Below, piece by piece: positions 40,063 through 48,586 of a DNA stretch of 64,000 bases. Source of the DNA: Muribaculaceae bacterium (GTDB lineage Bacteria > Bacteroidota > Bacteroidia > Bacteroidales > Muribaculaceae); assembly GCA_023665425.1 (NCBI GenBank), contig JAMPDX010000003.1, positions 59,640 through 123,639 on the forward strand, in the 5' to 3' direction. Each line of letters opens with the position of its first letter. The first letter of the stretch is position 1. Both the position numbers and the translations under genes were made by a program. Below the pieces are notes generated by a model. It ran no database searches. It was not told where the DNA came from and saw only the letters and a list, made by a program, of their open reading frames with translations.

Positions 40063-42189
40063 TTATTTCTTAAACGGAGGTGGGGTGCCGGGGTCTTCGT
40101 CTGATGTAGACTCGGACTGGGGTGTTGTGCCGGAGTCATTGGCTTCACCATTGGAGAGCTTGGGAGTGTCGTTGCCGGAGACTTGTGATTCAGCGAGTGT
40201 GCCGTTGGCTTGTGAGGCTTCACCCTGCTCAAGGAGCTTTTGATGATGGCGTTCGAGCACCATGTCGGTATTGGACTTCCATGGGCGAGGACCGAGTACC
40301 GACTCCACATCATCATGATAAATTACCTCGCGCTCAATAAGCATATCGCGGATCTTGTTGTGCTGCGTGGCATATTTGCGCAGTATCTCTTTTGCACGCT
40401 CGTATTGCTCATTGATGATACGTGCCACCTCCTCATCGATTATCTTGGCTGTAGCGTCGCTATATGGCTTGTGATAGCCATACGCTTGGCCGGTGGAGTC
40501 ACTGTAATTGATGTTTTTAAGCTTATCGCTGGCTCCGTAGACCATCACAATAGATATGGCAATCTGAGTGGCACGCTCCATGTCATTGCTTGCGCCGGTG
40601 CCTATGACGCCGGTAAATACCTCCTCAGCAGCGCGTCCGCCAAGCAGTCCGCATATCCGATCAAGTAGATACTGTATAGGATGATAATAGCGATCTTCTG
40701 GGGCATACATGGCGTATCCGGCAGCACGGTTGTGAGGCACTATGGTGACCTTAACCAAGGGGTTACCATATTCAATCAGCCAGTCTACTGTGGCATGGCC
40801 TGCCTCATGGGTGGCAATGGCATTCTTCTCCTCATCAGTGTAGACAATAGACTTCTTTTCAAGGCCACCTACGATGCGGTCTATAGCTTTGCGGAAGTCC
40901 TCCATGTCGACGCTCTCGGCATTATTGCGAGCTGCTATCAGGGCTGCTTCGTTGCAGACATTTGCCAGGTCAGCACCGGAGAAACCGGACGTCTGACGCG
41001 CAATAGCCTCAACGTCAAGGGAAGAGTTCACCTTGATATTACGCAAATGAACATTCAGAATTTCGATACGGTCTGTGAGCTCAGGCAAGTCTACATATAT
41101 CTGGCGGTCAAAACGGCCCGGACGCATAAGGGCTTTGTCAAGCATATCAGCACGGTTGGTGGCGGCTAAAATGATAACACCATTATTAGAGCCGAAGCCA
41201 TCCATCTCGGTGAGCATCTGGTTAAGAGTGTTCTCGCGCTCATCATTTGACCCCATGCTTGGGTTCTTGCCACGTGCTCGCCCCACAGCATCAATCTCAT
41301 CAATAAAGACTATACATGGAGCCTTCTCTTTAGCCTGCTTGAAGAGGTCACGCACACGCGCTGCGCCCACACCGACAAACATCTCCACAAAGTCGGAACC
41401 ACTCATGGACAAGAAGGGCACATTTGCCTCGCCTGCCACAGCTTTTGCCAATAGAGTTTTACCGGTACCGGGAGGGCCCACAAGCAGTGCACCGCGAGGT
41501 ATCTTGGCGCCCAACTCGGTGTAGCGTTGCGGGTTCTTCAGGAACTCGACAATCTCCTCTATTTCGACTTTAGCCTCGGCAAGACCGGCCACGTCCTTAA
41601 ATGTAACATTAGAGCCACTATTCTTATCGAAGACCTTGGCCTTGGATTTACCCACGGAGAATATGCCTCCGCCGCCACCTCCGCCGCTCATGCGGCGCGA
41701 CAGGAAGTACATCAACAGCACAAAGAGCAAGATGGGGCCGAAATACCATAGCACCTTCATCAGGTCTGATCCGTTATGTACATTTATTGTGATAGGCTCC
41801 TTGCCATCTGCCTTGAGGTCTTGATTGATACTCTCAATCTGCTCTTCATATTTCTCGGCAGATGTGGCTTGGGCCTCCACTTTGGCATCGACGTCTGTGC
41901 GACCACCATCAAGTTTAAGGTCCTTGGCTCCTTGTCGGGTCAGAAGGCCTATAACTTCGGCGCTCTCGCGATTGAGCGTCACCTCTTCAATATACCCCTT
42001 TTTGGCATATTCGGTGAACTTATCAATCGACACCTCTTTGATTATGGAATTGTCTTGAAACTTATATAAAGCTATCAGAGCGATACATATAAGCACGTAG
42101 AGCCACAACATATTGAGGTGTGGCCTGCGGTTTACAGGTCGCTTATTCTGATTATTATTGGGTCGCGGGGTATTAAATCCTGGAAGCAT
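40063..42189 (-). CDS. ftsH: ATP-dependent zinc metalloprotease FtsH
   Basis: Membrane-bound AAA+ protease (708 aa) that degrades misfolded membrane proteins and short-lived regulators. Order of parts: N-terminal membrane helix (about 27-45), a periplasmic domain, a second helix near 150, AAA module with Walker A GPPGTGKTLLAKAV, Walker B CIVFIDEIDAVG and the SRH, then the zinc site HEAGH and the peptidase helices. The C-terminal 60 residues are low complexity (Ser, Thr, Glu, Pro). It lies 106 nt downstream of rsfS, separated by a hairpin. Confidence 0.97.
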   Translation of the reverse strand: MLPGFNTPRPNNNQNKRPVNRRPHLNMLWLYVLICIALIALYKFQDNSIIKEVSIDKFTEYAKKGYIEEVTLNRESAEVIGLLTRQGAKDLKLDGGRTDVDAKVEAQATSAEKYEEQIESINQDLKADGKEPITINVHNGSDLMKVLWYFGPILLFVLLMYFLSRRMSGGGGGGGIFSVGKSKAKVFDKNSGSNVTFKDVAGLAEAKVEIEEIVEFLKNPQRYTELGAKIPRGALLVGPPGTGKTLLAKAVAGEANVPFLSMSGSDFVEMFVGVGAARVRDLFKQAKEKAPCIVFIDEIDAVGRARGKNPSMGSNDERENTLNQMLTEMDGFGSNNGVIILAATNRADMLDKALMRPGRFDRQIYVDLPELTDRIEILNVHLRNIKVNSSLDVEAIARQTSGFSGADLANVCNEAALIAARNNAESVDMEDFRKAIDRIVGGLEKKSIVYTDEEKNAIATHEAGHATVDWLIEYGNPLVKVTIVPHNRAAGYAMYAPEDRYYHPIQYLLDRICGLLGGRAAEEVFTGVIGTGASNDMERATQIAISIVMVYGASDKLKNINYSDSTGQAYGYHKPYSDATAKIIDEEVARIINEQYERAKEILRKYATQHNKIRDMLIEREVIYHDDVESVLGPRPWKSNTDMVLERHHQKLLEQGEASQANGTLAESQVSGNDTPKLSNGEANDSGTTPQSESTSDEDPGTPPPFKK

Positions 42190-42240
42190 AGACGATTATT
42201 GTGGTTCGAATAAATAAAGAGAGGATTCTTATTGCTGATT

Positions 42241-42270
42241 GAAAAAAGTATCTTTTTAGACACTTTTTTC
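42241..42270 (-). terminator. A/T-rich hairpin between rsfS and ftsH
   Basis: GAAAAAAGT (42241-42249) pairs with ACTTTTTTC (42262-42270) with extra pairing inside. It follows the rsfS stop on the - strand and could terminate or attenuate before ftsH. Confidence 0.55.
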
Positions 42271-42295
42271 AGCGGCACCTTTTCGTTATCGTTTA

Positions 42296-42805
42296 TTAAT
42301 CGATATCTTTTACTTTAGATATAACGCCGTCGCACCATAATTGTTCAATATCATAATAGCTTCTTGCATCTGGGACAAAGATATGCACCATTACAGAGCC
42401 ATAATCTATCACAATCCATGTGCTATTGCGGTATCCATCATAATTAAATGGCTTCTGGCCGGTCACCTCCTGCACTTGCTCACGCACGGAGTCGGCTATG
42501 GCGCTCACTTGTGTAGGAGTACGCCCTTCGCATATAATGTACGCTTGGACATTGGCAGTTTCCAAGTTTGATAGATCTATAATTGTAATGTCTGTGCCTT
42601 TTTTATCCTGAATGGCGTTGACTATAGCATTCTGCAACTCTTCTATTGGTGGAAACTGCCGTTGGCTATTAACCTCGTCGAATAGGATACCCTCATTGTC
42701 GCTTTGTGTTAATACGCCGTTATCTTGTGTATCTGTCTTGTCAGGAAAAATATTCTCCTCGTTCATTGTAATTTTCTGATCTATGTTTTCCATTTTAGAC
42801 TCCAT
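42296..42805 (-). CDS. rsfS: Ribosome silencing factor
   Basis: RsfS binds ribosomal protein uL14 and blocks subunit joining when nutrients run low. The core (about residues 55-165) shows IVNAIQDKKGTDITIIDL, ICEGRTPTQVSAIADSV and the WIVIDYGSVMVHIF motif. Total 169 aa, against 105-130 in most bacteria: the first 50 or so residues are acidic and polar and look like an appended tail. Met1 (42805), Met6 and Met15 are possible starts, so part of the extension may be untranslated. Confidence 0.92.
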   Translation of the reverse strand: MESKMENIDQKITMNEENIFPDKTDTQDNGVLTQSDNEGILFDEVNSQRQFPPIEELQNAIVNAIQDKKGTDITIIDLSNLETANVQAYIICEGRTPTQVSAIADSVREQVQEVTGQKPFNYDGYRNSTWIVIDYGSVMVHIFVPDARSYYDIEQLWCDGVISKVKDID

Positions 42806-42868
42806 ATGTAGGTAAGCAGCAAAAGAATTGCTGCTTATTAGGGTCGGATGTATATAAACGTGAAAGCA

Positions 42869-42898
42869 CCCTCGGTGTAGGTATAATGCTACACCGGG
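42869..42898 (-). terminator. Hairpin downstream of the DUF3127 gene
   Basis: CGGTGTAG (42873-42880) pairs with CTACACCG (42889-42896), with outer C/G pairs. Another hairpin (AAGCAGCAA / TTGCTGCTT) lies at 42814-42836, just before rsfS. Confidence 0.5.
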
Positions 42899-42926
42899 GA
42901 TGTATTAGAGTTATTCGATTGTCGAA

Positions 42927-43355
42927 TTAGAAGGGCAAGTCACCATCAGCATCAGCCGGGGCTCCGGCAAATGGGTCAGGCATTGCGGGTGCCTGAGCTG
43001 CAGGAGCTTGTCCTATAGGCTGGGTAAAACCGGGAGCGGGTGCGGCCGGCTGACCGAAACCGGGAGCGGGTGTCATTGCCTGTCCGGGCACGCCCTTCTC
43101 TGCCTTCCAACCATGAATATCGGTGTACCAGCGGCCATTAAACTCACGGCTCTCTATGTCAAATGAAATTGACACTTCATCGCCTATAGCCAAAGGAAAC
43201 TGATCTACACGATCTCCAAAGAAATCAAATTTCACTTTGCGAGGGAATGAATCATGTGTCTCCAACACATACTCCTGTTTCTTCCACGGGCGGCCTGCCT
43301 TGCTTGTTCCTCCCTGAGGGGGGAGCACTGCTATGATTTTTCCGGATACTTCCAT
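42927..43355 (-). CDS. DUF3127 family protein (OB-fold-like)
   Basis: A 142-aa protein with an N-terminal domain (residues 1 to about 90: EVSGKIIAVLPPQGGTS, KVKFDFFGDRVDQF, GRWYTDIHGWKAE) that matches DUF3127, a Bacteroidetes family with an OB-like, possibly single-stranded DNA-binding fold. The rest is a Pro/Ala/Gly-rich tail ending in acidic D-L-P-F. That tail design recalls single-stranded DNA-binding protein, where the acidic tip recruits partners; this parallel is inference. Own promoter. Confidence 0.85.
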   Translation of the reverse strand: MEVSGKIIAVLPPQGGTSKAGRPWKKQEYVLETHDSFPRKVKFDFFGDRVDQFPLAIGDEVSISFDIESREFNGRWYTDIHGWKAEKGVPGQAMTPAPGFGQPAAPAPGFTQPIGQAPAAQAPAMPDPFAGAPADADGDLPF

Positions 43356-43403
43356 TAAATATTTATTATTTGCGGATTAAACATAAATCCGCTTTCGTAA
43401 CTG

Positions 43404-43435
43404 CAAAGTTACAAAAAAAATTTGACTTTCACAAA
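43404..43435 (-). promoter_or_regulatory. Promoter of the DUF3127 gene
   Basis: On the - strand TTTG (43435-43432), exactly 20 nt, then TAACTTTG (43411-43404). Leader about 42 nt. It sits in the prmA-DUF3127 gap, so the gene need not depend on prmA readthrough. Confidence 0.7.
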
Positions 43436-43458
43436 TAGTGATTTTGCGAGACTCACTC

Positions 43459-44337
43459 TTAGTCGGCTTGTCTCTTGATAAATCTGACTGCACACCAGTT
43501 GTCGCGCGATTTTTGATCTACCTTTTTCAAGCCATGCAACTTGGCTGACTCCTCCAACAGAGGTACATCCTGAGTATAAAATCCGCTGAGTATCATGGTG
43601 CCCCCCGGCTTGAGGGCAGCGGCATACTCGCGCATGTCGGCCAAAATGATGTTGCGGTTGATATTAGCGAGCAGTATATCTGCATGCATGTCGGGATTGG
43701 CATCCATAAGAGTAAACTGCGTTAACGCACGCGCATCGCCATGTATAAGCTTTATGGCAGATGCATCATTCATAGCTGCATTCTCTACAGCGTTCTGCCA
43801 GGCGCCCTCATCTATTTCAATGCCTGTCACAGGATTGGCACCCAACTTATATGCCAAGATAGCTAAAATACCGGTGCCGGTACCCATGTCAATCAAACTC
43901 TTATCTCGGGGAGCCAGCTCCAACAGATACTCGATTATCAGGGAAGTGGTGGCATGATGGCCGGTACCGAATGCCATCTTCGGATCTATCACGATATCAT
44001 ATTTGGCCTCGGGCACATCCTTATGAAATGAGGAGTGCACCACACACTCGCCTCCCACCACTATGGGCTGAAAATAATTCTTCTCCCACTCGGCATTCCA
44101 GTCTCGCCCCTCTACGCGTTCATCGCTTACGGTCACTTCTATCTCAATGGGGAATTGAGCTATGATTTGCTCCACCACTTCGGGGTCAAATGCATCAGCT
44201 GCGATATAAGCTGTAAGGCCCGTCTCATCCGGAACAAATGATTCATAGCCCACATCTGCCAAGTCTGACGCCAGCAGGTCGGTTATTGTCTCACTGCTCT
44301 CCTTAATGTCTATACGTAATTCTTGATAATCTGTCAT
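43459..44337 (-). CDS. prmA: Ribosomal protein L11 methyltransferase
   Basis: SAM-dependent methyltransferase (292 aa) that methylates ribosomal protein L11. The N-terminal substrate domain is followed by the Rossmann domain with DPKMAFGTGHHATTSL and SAM motif DMGTGTGILAIL; the motif IV NINRN is also clear. ATG overlaps the stop of the upstream 111-aa gene by 4 nt, so a housekeeping gene closes an operon of small envelope-like proteins. Confidence 0.95.
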   Translation of the reverse strand: MTDYQELRIDIKESSETITDLLASDLADVGYESFVPDETGLTAYIAADAFDPEVVEQIIAQFPIEIEVTVSDERVEGRDWNAEWEKNYFQPIVVGGECVVHSSFHKDVPEAKYDIVIDPKMAFGTGHHATTSLIIEYLLELAPRDKSLIDMGTGTGILAILAYKLGANPVTGIEIDEGAWQNAVENAAMNDASAIKLIHGDARALTQFTLMDANPDMHADILLANINRNIILADMREYAAALKPGGTMILSGFYTQDVPLLEESAKLHGLKKVDQKSRDNWCAVRFIKRQAD

Positions 44338-44669
44338 CTCTTTTTTCTCTTGAAAAACGAAAAAACGTTTTTACCTGTCTTGAATAATGAGAAGCCTAAC
44401 ATGATATAGTCGGCATAGCTCAGCCCCTTAAGCAGGGTGCCGACTATAGGGGATGCAAAACCGGCGGCGCCTCCCCCACCCGACTTCTTGCTCCATGGTG
44501 CATTATTCAATGTGGCATGACAGGTATTTACCAACTTTTCTTTGCAAAAATCTTTCTGCAAAGTGGTCAGTGCTATCTGATAGCGTAGCTGGTCTATAGT
44601 ATATCCTTGCTTCTTAACTGGCTCATCGGCCAGGGCCATGACGGCATGTTGTTTCATCTCTTTGTTCAT
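44334..44669 (-). CDS. Uncharacterised basic protein of the holin/YtxH operon
   Basis: A 111-aa protein, not recognised. The N-terminal half is helical and Lys/Gln-rich (VKKQGYTIDQLRYQIALTT); the middle is Gly-rich and weakly hydrophobic (GGGGAAGFASPIVGTLLKGL), and the C-terminus ends in a basic KRKKR run. A membrane-associated role is possible. Both ends overlap neighbours by 4 nt (holin-like gene upstream, prmA downstream). Confidence 0.75.
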   Translation of the reverse strand: MNKEMKQHAVMALADEPVKKQGYTIDQLRYQIALTTLQKDFCKEKLVNTCHATLNNAPWSKKSGGGGAAGFASPIVGTLLKGLSYADYIMLGFSLFKTGKNVFSFFKRKKR

Positions 44670-45058
44670 GACTGGGGCTCTTTTGGTTCTTGACTTTGAC
44701 TTTTGGGCCTCTCGATTTTAGGACACATCAACTTGGTAAGCAATTTGGCTATCGGATTTACAAGTATGTACTTGCGCAATACAATCATTAGCACCACAAG
44801 CAGGAGCATAATACCGGCCACACAAAGATATGCCAACCATGGCTCCAAGAATGTTCCAAACGCGCATACGGCAGACATCGCCAGCAATACTATGATTAAT
44901 GCTCCTATAAGGATACATATTAAACCTAATGCCAGACTCGATAGCAGGATGGTACTCTTCTCCGCCACCTCAAGACGTATGCAGTCTGTCTGTAACTTCA
45001 GATAGCGCTTACCTAAGGCTAACAACTCCTTTATTTGGTCCATAAAAGACTTTTTCAT
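44666..45058 (-). CDS. Phage-holin-family (DUF1469-like) membrane protein
   Basis: A 130-aa protein: N-terminal amphipathic helix (IKELLALGKRYLKLQTD), two membrane helices (about 33-57 and 70-92), then a basic tail. The layout fits the holin superfamily III / DUF1469 group, common in bacterial genomes outside prophages and often placed beside YtxH-like genes. No other phage gene is nearby, so lysis is unlikely. Overlaps the next gene by 4 nt. Confidence 0.8.
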   Translation of the reverse strand: MKKSFMDQIKELLALGKRYLKLQTDCIRLEVAEKSTILLSSLALGLICILIGALIIVLLAMSAVCAFGTFLEPWLAYLCVAGIMLLLVVLMIVLRKYILVNPIAKLLTKLMCPKIERPKSQSQEPKEPQS

Positions 45059-45212
45059 ACTTGTATTTCAATAGCTTGTTTATTTAGTGATGATAAAATA
45101 TAAATTGGTAAATTTTGTATGATGATTAAGATTACTAACTTGGTATTTTTTAATCATCACTTAATTGGTCAACACCCCGTCATAAGGTATTATGATCTTA
45201 ATACATACATCA

Positions 45213-45255
45213 CTCCGGAAAGCCCGAAGCTGAAACGCATCGCAGCCTTCCGGAG
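45213..45255 (-). terminator. Hairpin between YtxH and holin-like genes
   Basis: CTCCGGAA (45213-45220) pairs with TTCCGGAG (45248-45255). It may uncouple the YtxH genes from the operon that follows. Confidence 0.45.
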
Positions 45256-45302
45256 CAAATATGTTCTGCGCTATTTTTTTTCGTTTTAAGCGTTATACGC
45301 TT

Positions 45303-45500
45303 TTACTTCTCGATTGTGCCGGAGAGCTCTGCTACGAGCTGGTCTACTTCTGAGTCACTGATTTTCACACCTTTGCGGCGAAGGATACTGCAGATTTTGG
45401 AACGCAGATCATCTCCCTTTACAGGTGCAAAAAGTATGGCAGCGCTTGCACCTACGATTGCACCGCCCAGGAATGCATATAGTAATCCGAGATTTTTCAT
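45303..45500 (-). CDS. YtxH-family small protein, copy 1
   Basis: A 65-aa protein with one Gly/Ala-rich membrane helix (about 3-25: GGAIVGASAAILFAP) then a charged segment (KGDDLRSKICSILRRKGV). Typical of YtxH/GvpP-like stress proteins. It is clearly paralogous to the next gene in position and pattern. Confidence 0.82.
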   Translation of the reverse strand: MKNLGLLYAFLGGAIVGASAAILFAPVKGDDLRSKICSILRRKGVKISDSEVDQLVAELSGTIEK

Positions 45501-45563
45501 ATCGTTTATTTGTTGTGAGGCGTAGTTATTACATCACCTCTTGTTATTGTAAAATTGCGGGGT

Positions 45564-45761
45564 TTAGCCCTCGATTTGCTCCTCGATCTCGTCTACGAGT
45601 TCCTCCATTTTGCTCTTCTTCAAGCAAATACCTTTTTCGCGAAGAACCTGAGCGATTTTTGAACGGGTGTCTGTACCCTTCTCGGGAGCGAAAAGAAGAC
45701 CTACTGCAGCACCGGCAATGGCGCCACCTACTACTGCGCAAATTACGTGAATGGGTTTCAT
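45564..45761 (-). CDS. YtxH-family small protein, copy 2
   Basis: A 65-aa protein with helix VVGGAIAGAAVGLLFAPEKG followed by DTRSKIAQVLREKGICLKKSK. Same length and architecture as the gene 63 nt downstream: a tandem duplication. Function unknown; relatives are linked to envelope or general stress. Confidence 0.82.
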   Translation of the reverse strand: MKPIHVICAVVGGAIAGAAVGLLFAPEKGTDTRSKIAQVLREKGICLKKSKMEELVDEIEEQIEG

Positions 45762-45946
45762 AATTCTTTTGTTTTTTATTTTATTATTAAAATTTCTCTA
45801 CTTTATACAGCCAAGTCGATTTGCTAAGAATTAGTCTCGGCCATCTCTATAATGTCCGTTATTTATATATATAACGTCTGTACACCTACTTTAGTTTGCT
45901 TTTGTTTGTAAAAAACTTTTGCATGCAACCCTTTGCGGTGCTGGCA

Positions 45947-47533
45947 TCATTTATCTTTACGATATCTGGGCATTTTCACTATTTCGCCGGTGTCATCTGA
46001 GAGTATGTACATTGGCTCAAGATACTCATAATTTTTGCCGTCAGCACCCGTGATTGGTGTGACCATAACATTTATCCATTGTGCTACACCATTGGCAGTC
46101 TTGCACAATACTTTACGACTCCTCCCCTCAGGGAAACCTTCGGCCACGAGGTAACCCTTCACTCGCCAAAGTTTAAATTTATTTGATTTTATAGGGGAAC
46201 CATCTTTCGGAGGATTGATGTCCTTAAGTGCAGTCGGTAATATATTCAGCTCACCTCGTTCATAGTACATTGAGAATGTATTCATACCCCATGCATTGTG
46301 AAACAGGTAGCCGCTCGGTTTGCCAAGGGTGTACCAGGGTAAGCTATTCTCGGTTGTCAAATCATAATAAATGGCGGTCCCGGGCTTTTGCGACAAATAA
46401 AGGTGTGAAATATCCTCATATTCATCGCATATCTTGCACTGCCAATACAGGCTCGACACCAAATTTATGAAGGTTGCCACCATTATAACAGCGCAGGTAG
46501 TTAATTTAATTCGCTTTCCGGCGTTCGGCAACAGGACTTTGGTCAACAGTATTAAACCGGGTATGGAGAAAAGCATCGAAAACATTGCAATACGCGGCAC
46601 CCAATAAGTGCGTCCTACAATATATATATTGACAAGGAACATCACGGCAATACCTATGAGCATATTGCGCATATCCGTACTGATGCGAGCTCGTATCTTT
46701 TTGACAATTACCGATATCAGCAAGAGAGGAATATACAACAAGGTGATATTGAAGTATGCTAATGTTTCGAGACTGAAAATGCGGTCGACCATAAATGGGC
46801 TGCCGGTAGATTCCATCCTCTCCCATGATGATGGTGAGCATATCACCAACGCAGCCCCACACATCCATATCAGCCAATACAAAATTTGTATTCTATTGAC
46901 CCTGAATTTATTGCAACATAGATAGACAAACATGCCACTGCCTACTGTCATGGCAAAGCCTTCATGCCAGGCACCACCAAGCAACATCAATATGCAGCCG
47001 GCAATATTGGTCGGCACAGACTTCATCGTCAGTCGCCCGGCCATATATCCCACACATACAAGAGCCAAAGCTCCTCCCCACAGATAATTTACGGCAAAGG
47101 CGCCGGTAAACATAAGGTCGTACCAAGGCAAGCAGAGTACCATAAGAGAACCGCATATAATGCGTGATCGGGGTCCTCGCAAGTCGCTGCTGACATATCT
47201 GCCGGCAGTAAGAATAAGGTACACCGCAATACCTGACATTAGTGCGAACAGGAGTTTTGGCAACAGTAATGCCAGAGTCAGTAATTTATCCCCGAAGCGT
47301 CCGTTATTGTGCAAATAATGGTCTACAACAAACGAGTAAAACTCACCTGCTGAGGGTAGTCGTACATCTATCGCTGATGCTTTATCATTAGACTCAACAC
47401 CTGTTTCTACTTGGGGTATGACACGATAAGGCAACCGGTAATACAGGTCATCATGATTATATGGTGTGAGCCAAAACATGATGACACACACTATGCTACA
47501 CAAGTATATATATAACCTTGATAATCGCTGCAT
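45947..47533 (-). CDS. Polytopic membrane protein, DUF6056-like
   Basis: A 528-aa protein with about 10-12 membrane helices in the first 375 residues and a soluble C-terminal part of about 150. The N-terminus (MFWLTPYNHDDLYY, then NNGRFGDKL) resembles DUF6056 proteins, which share a fold pattern with membrane glycosyltransferases of the GT-C type (an acidic pair in the first periplasmic loop, here HDD). A catalytic role in glycan transfer is only a possibility. It starts 43 nt after the folB stop. Confidence 0.72.
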   Translation of the reverse strand: MQRLSRLYIYLCSIVCVIMFWLTPYNHDDLYYRLPYRVIPQVETGVESNDKASAIDVRLPSAGEFYSFVVDHYLHNNGRFGDKLLTLALLLPKLLFALMSGIAVYLILTAGRYVSSDLRGPRSRIICGSLMVLCLPWYDLMFTGAFAVNYLWGGALALVCVGYMAGRLTMKSVPTNIAGCILMLLGGAWHEGFAMTVGSGMFVYLCCNKFRVNRIQILYWLIWMCGAALVICSPSSWERMESTGSPFMVDRIFSLETLAYFNITLLYIPLLLISVIVKKIRARISTDMRNMLIGIAVMFLVNIYIVGRTYWVPRIAMFSMLFSIPGLILLTKVLLPNAGKRIKLTTCAVIMVATFINLVSSLYWQCKICDEYEDISHLYLSQKPGTAIYYDLTTENSLPWYTLGKPSGYLFHNAWGMNTFSMYYERGELNILPTALKDINPPKDGSPIKSNKFKLWRVKGYLVAEGFPEGRSRKVLCKTANGVAQWINVMVTPITGADGKNYEYLEPMYILSDDTGEIVKMPRYRKDK

Positions 47534-47576
47534 GGAATTACAGACTGGGCCACCTTATGCAGCTCTTAGAGCTTGT

Positions 47577-47933
47577 TTAATCGCGACTGAGTGTGAGGGC
47601 TACGGAGGCACGACCGAGACAACCGGGTATCGGTGGAGCAAGCTTGGACACTTTGGCACTAACCCTCTTGACGGCCTTCCATCGCAGTAGCACCGCATCA
47701 GCTATGTTATACACCAGATGCTCAAGCAATTGACATGGCTTATTAAACTCATCACAAGCCAGGGTGAACAGATCCGCATAAGAGACCGTGTCGGTCAACT
47801 CATCAGTTATGCAACCTGAGGGAGGGTCAAGTATGAGCTCAATATTTAGCTCATACTCAGCCCCTACTTTTCGCTCTTGGTCCAGGACTCCATGGTAGCC
47901 ATATAGTCGGACCTCATCGAGCGATATGGTCAT
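47577..47933 (-). CDS. folB: Dihydroneopterin aldolase
   Basis: Folate pathway enzyme that splits dihydroneopterin to 6-hydroxymethyl-dihydropterin and glycolaldehyde. 118 aa from the ATG at 47933; motifs LYGYHGVLDQERKVG and the late Lys-bearing VSKLAPPI match. An in-frame GTG at 47954 would overlap rpiB by 14 nt but adds seven atypical residues and is rejected. Gap of 7 nt from rpiB. The stop codon lies in a 13-nt stretch identical to one end of the repeat at 63946. Confidence 0.93.
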   Translation of the reverse strand: MTISLDEVRLYGYHGVLDQERKVGAEYELNIELILDPPSGCITDELTDTVSYADLFTLACDEFNKPCQLLEHLVYNIADAVLLRWKAVKRVSAKVSKLAPPIPGCLGRASVALTLSRD

Positions 47934-47940
47934 TTGCGCA

Positions 47941-48387
47941 TTATTTGCACTCACAACCCTTCACCGGTATTTTGTCAATACGGCGCTGGTGACGTCCACC
48001 CTCAAACTTGGCCGCCAGATATGCATCCACCACCTCTTCGGCAAGCTTCTCAGTGATAAAGCGTGCAGGCAATACAAGCACATTGGCATTGTTATGCTCT
48101 TTTGCCAGAGAGGCCAAGGCCGGCTGCCAACACAAGGCTGCGCGTATGCCTTGATGCTTGTTCAAGGTCATTTGGATACCATTGCCAGTGCCACACATAC
48201 AGATACCGAAGTCACACTCGCCATTCTCAATAGCCAAGGCTGCCGGATGGGCATAATCAGGATAGTCACAACTCTCCTCGGAGTAAGTGCCAAAGTCCTT
48301 TAGTTCATATCCTTTTTTCTCAACATACTGCTCGAGATGCTTCTTGAGTGCATACCCGGCGTGATCAGATGCAAAAGCTACTTTCAT
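47941..48387 (-). CDS. rpiB: Ribose-5-phosphate isomerase B
   Basis: Interconverts ribose 5-phosphate and ribulose 5-phosphate in the pentose phosphate pathway. 148 aa from the ATG at 48387 (a longer in-frame start would lie upstream of the promoter). Motifs: MKVAFASDHAGYALK, CMCGTGNGIQM with the catalytic Cys, and NVLVLPARF. Followed 7 nt later by folB. Confidence 0.95.
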   Translation of the reverse strand: MKVAFASDHAGYALKKHLEQYVEKKGYELKDFGTYSEESCDYPDYAHPAALAIENGECDFGICMCGTGNGIQMTLNKHQGIRAALCWQPALASLAKEHNNANVLVLPARFITEKLAEEVVDAYLAAKFEGGRHQRRIDKIPVKGCECK

Positions 48388-48438
48388 GTTATTGATTTTT
48401 ATCTCGACACAAAATTTTGTCGGTATGAATTTATGATG

Positions 48439-48446
48439 CAAAGTTA
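48439..48446 (-). promoter_or_regulatory. -7 box of rpiB
   Basis: TAACTTTG on the - strand, implying a transcript start near 48432 and a 45-nt leader to the ATG at 48387. Its position excludes the in-frame start at 48450. Confidence 0.5.
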
Positions 48447-48468
48447 GCATTTTTTCAGGAAATTTTTG

Positions 48469-48476
48469 TAATTTTG
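48469..48476 (+). promoter_or_regulatory. -7 box of the polysaccharide export gene
   Basis: TAATTTTG followed by CAGCG, with a weak TTAG at 21-nt spacing. The implied leader to the ATG at 48587 is about 105 nt. It is divergent from the rpiB box, with only 22 nt between the two. Confidence 0.5.
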
Positions 48477-48586
48477 CAGCGCAAAAAAGTGTGTTACGCT
48501 GATTTTCAATAAGAAACAGCCCGACACGCTTTGCACTTGTACACTATATTTATCTGGAAACTAAGCGTTTATACACATACGTAACT

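Noticed and set aside
44666..45058. Prophage lysis cassette
   Set aside because: Only a holin-like protein is present; no endolysin, structural or integrase genes are near, and the protein fits the chromosomal DUF1469-type group.
47934..47954. GTG start of folB giving a 14-nt overlap with rpiB
   Set aside because: The extra residues are not typical of FolB and an ATG lies exactly at the expected N-terminus. The overlap therefore does not belong with the three 14-nt overlaps of the rml operon.
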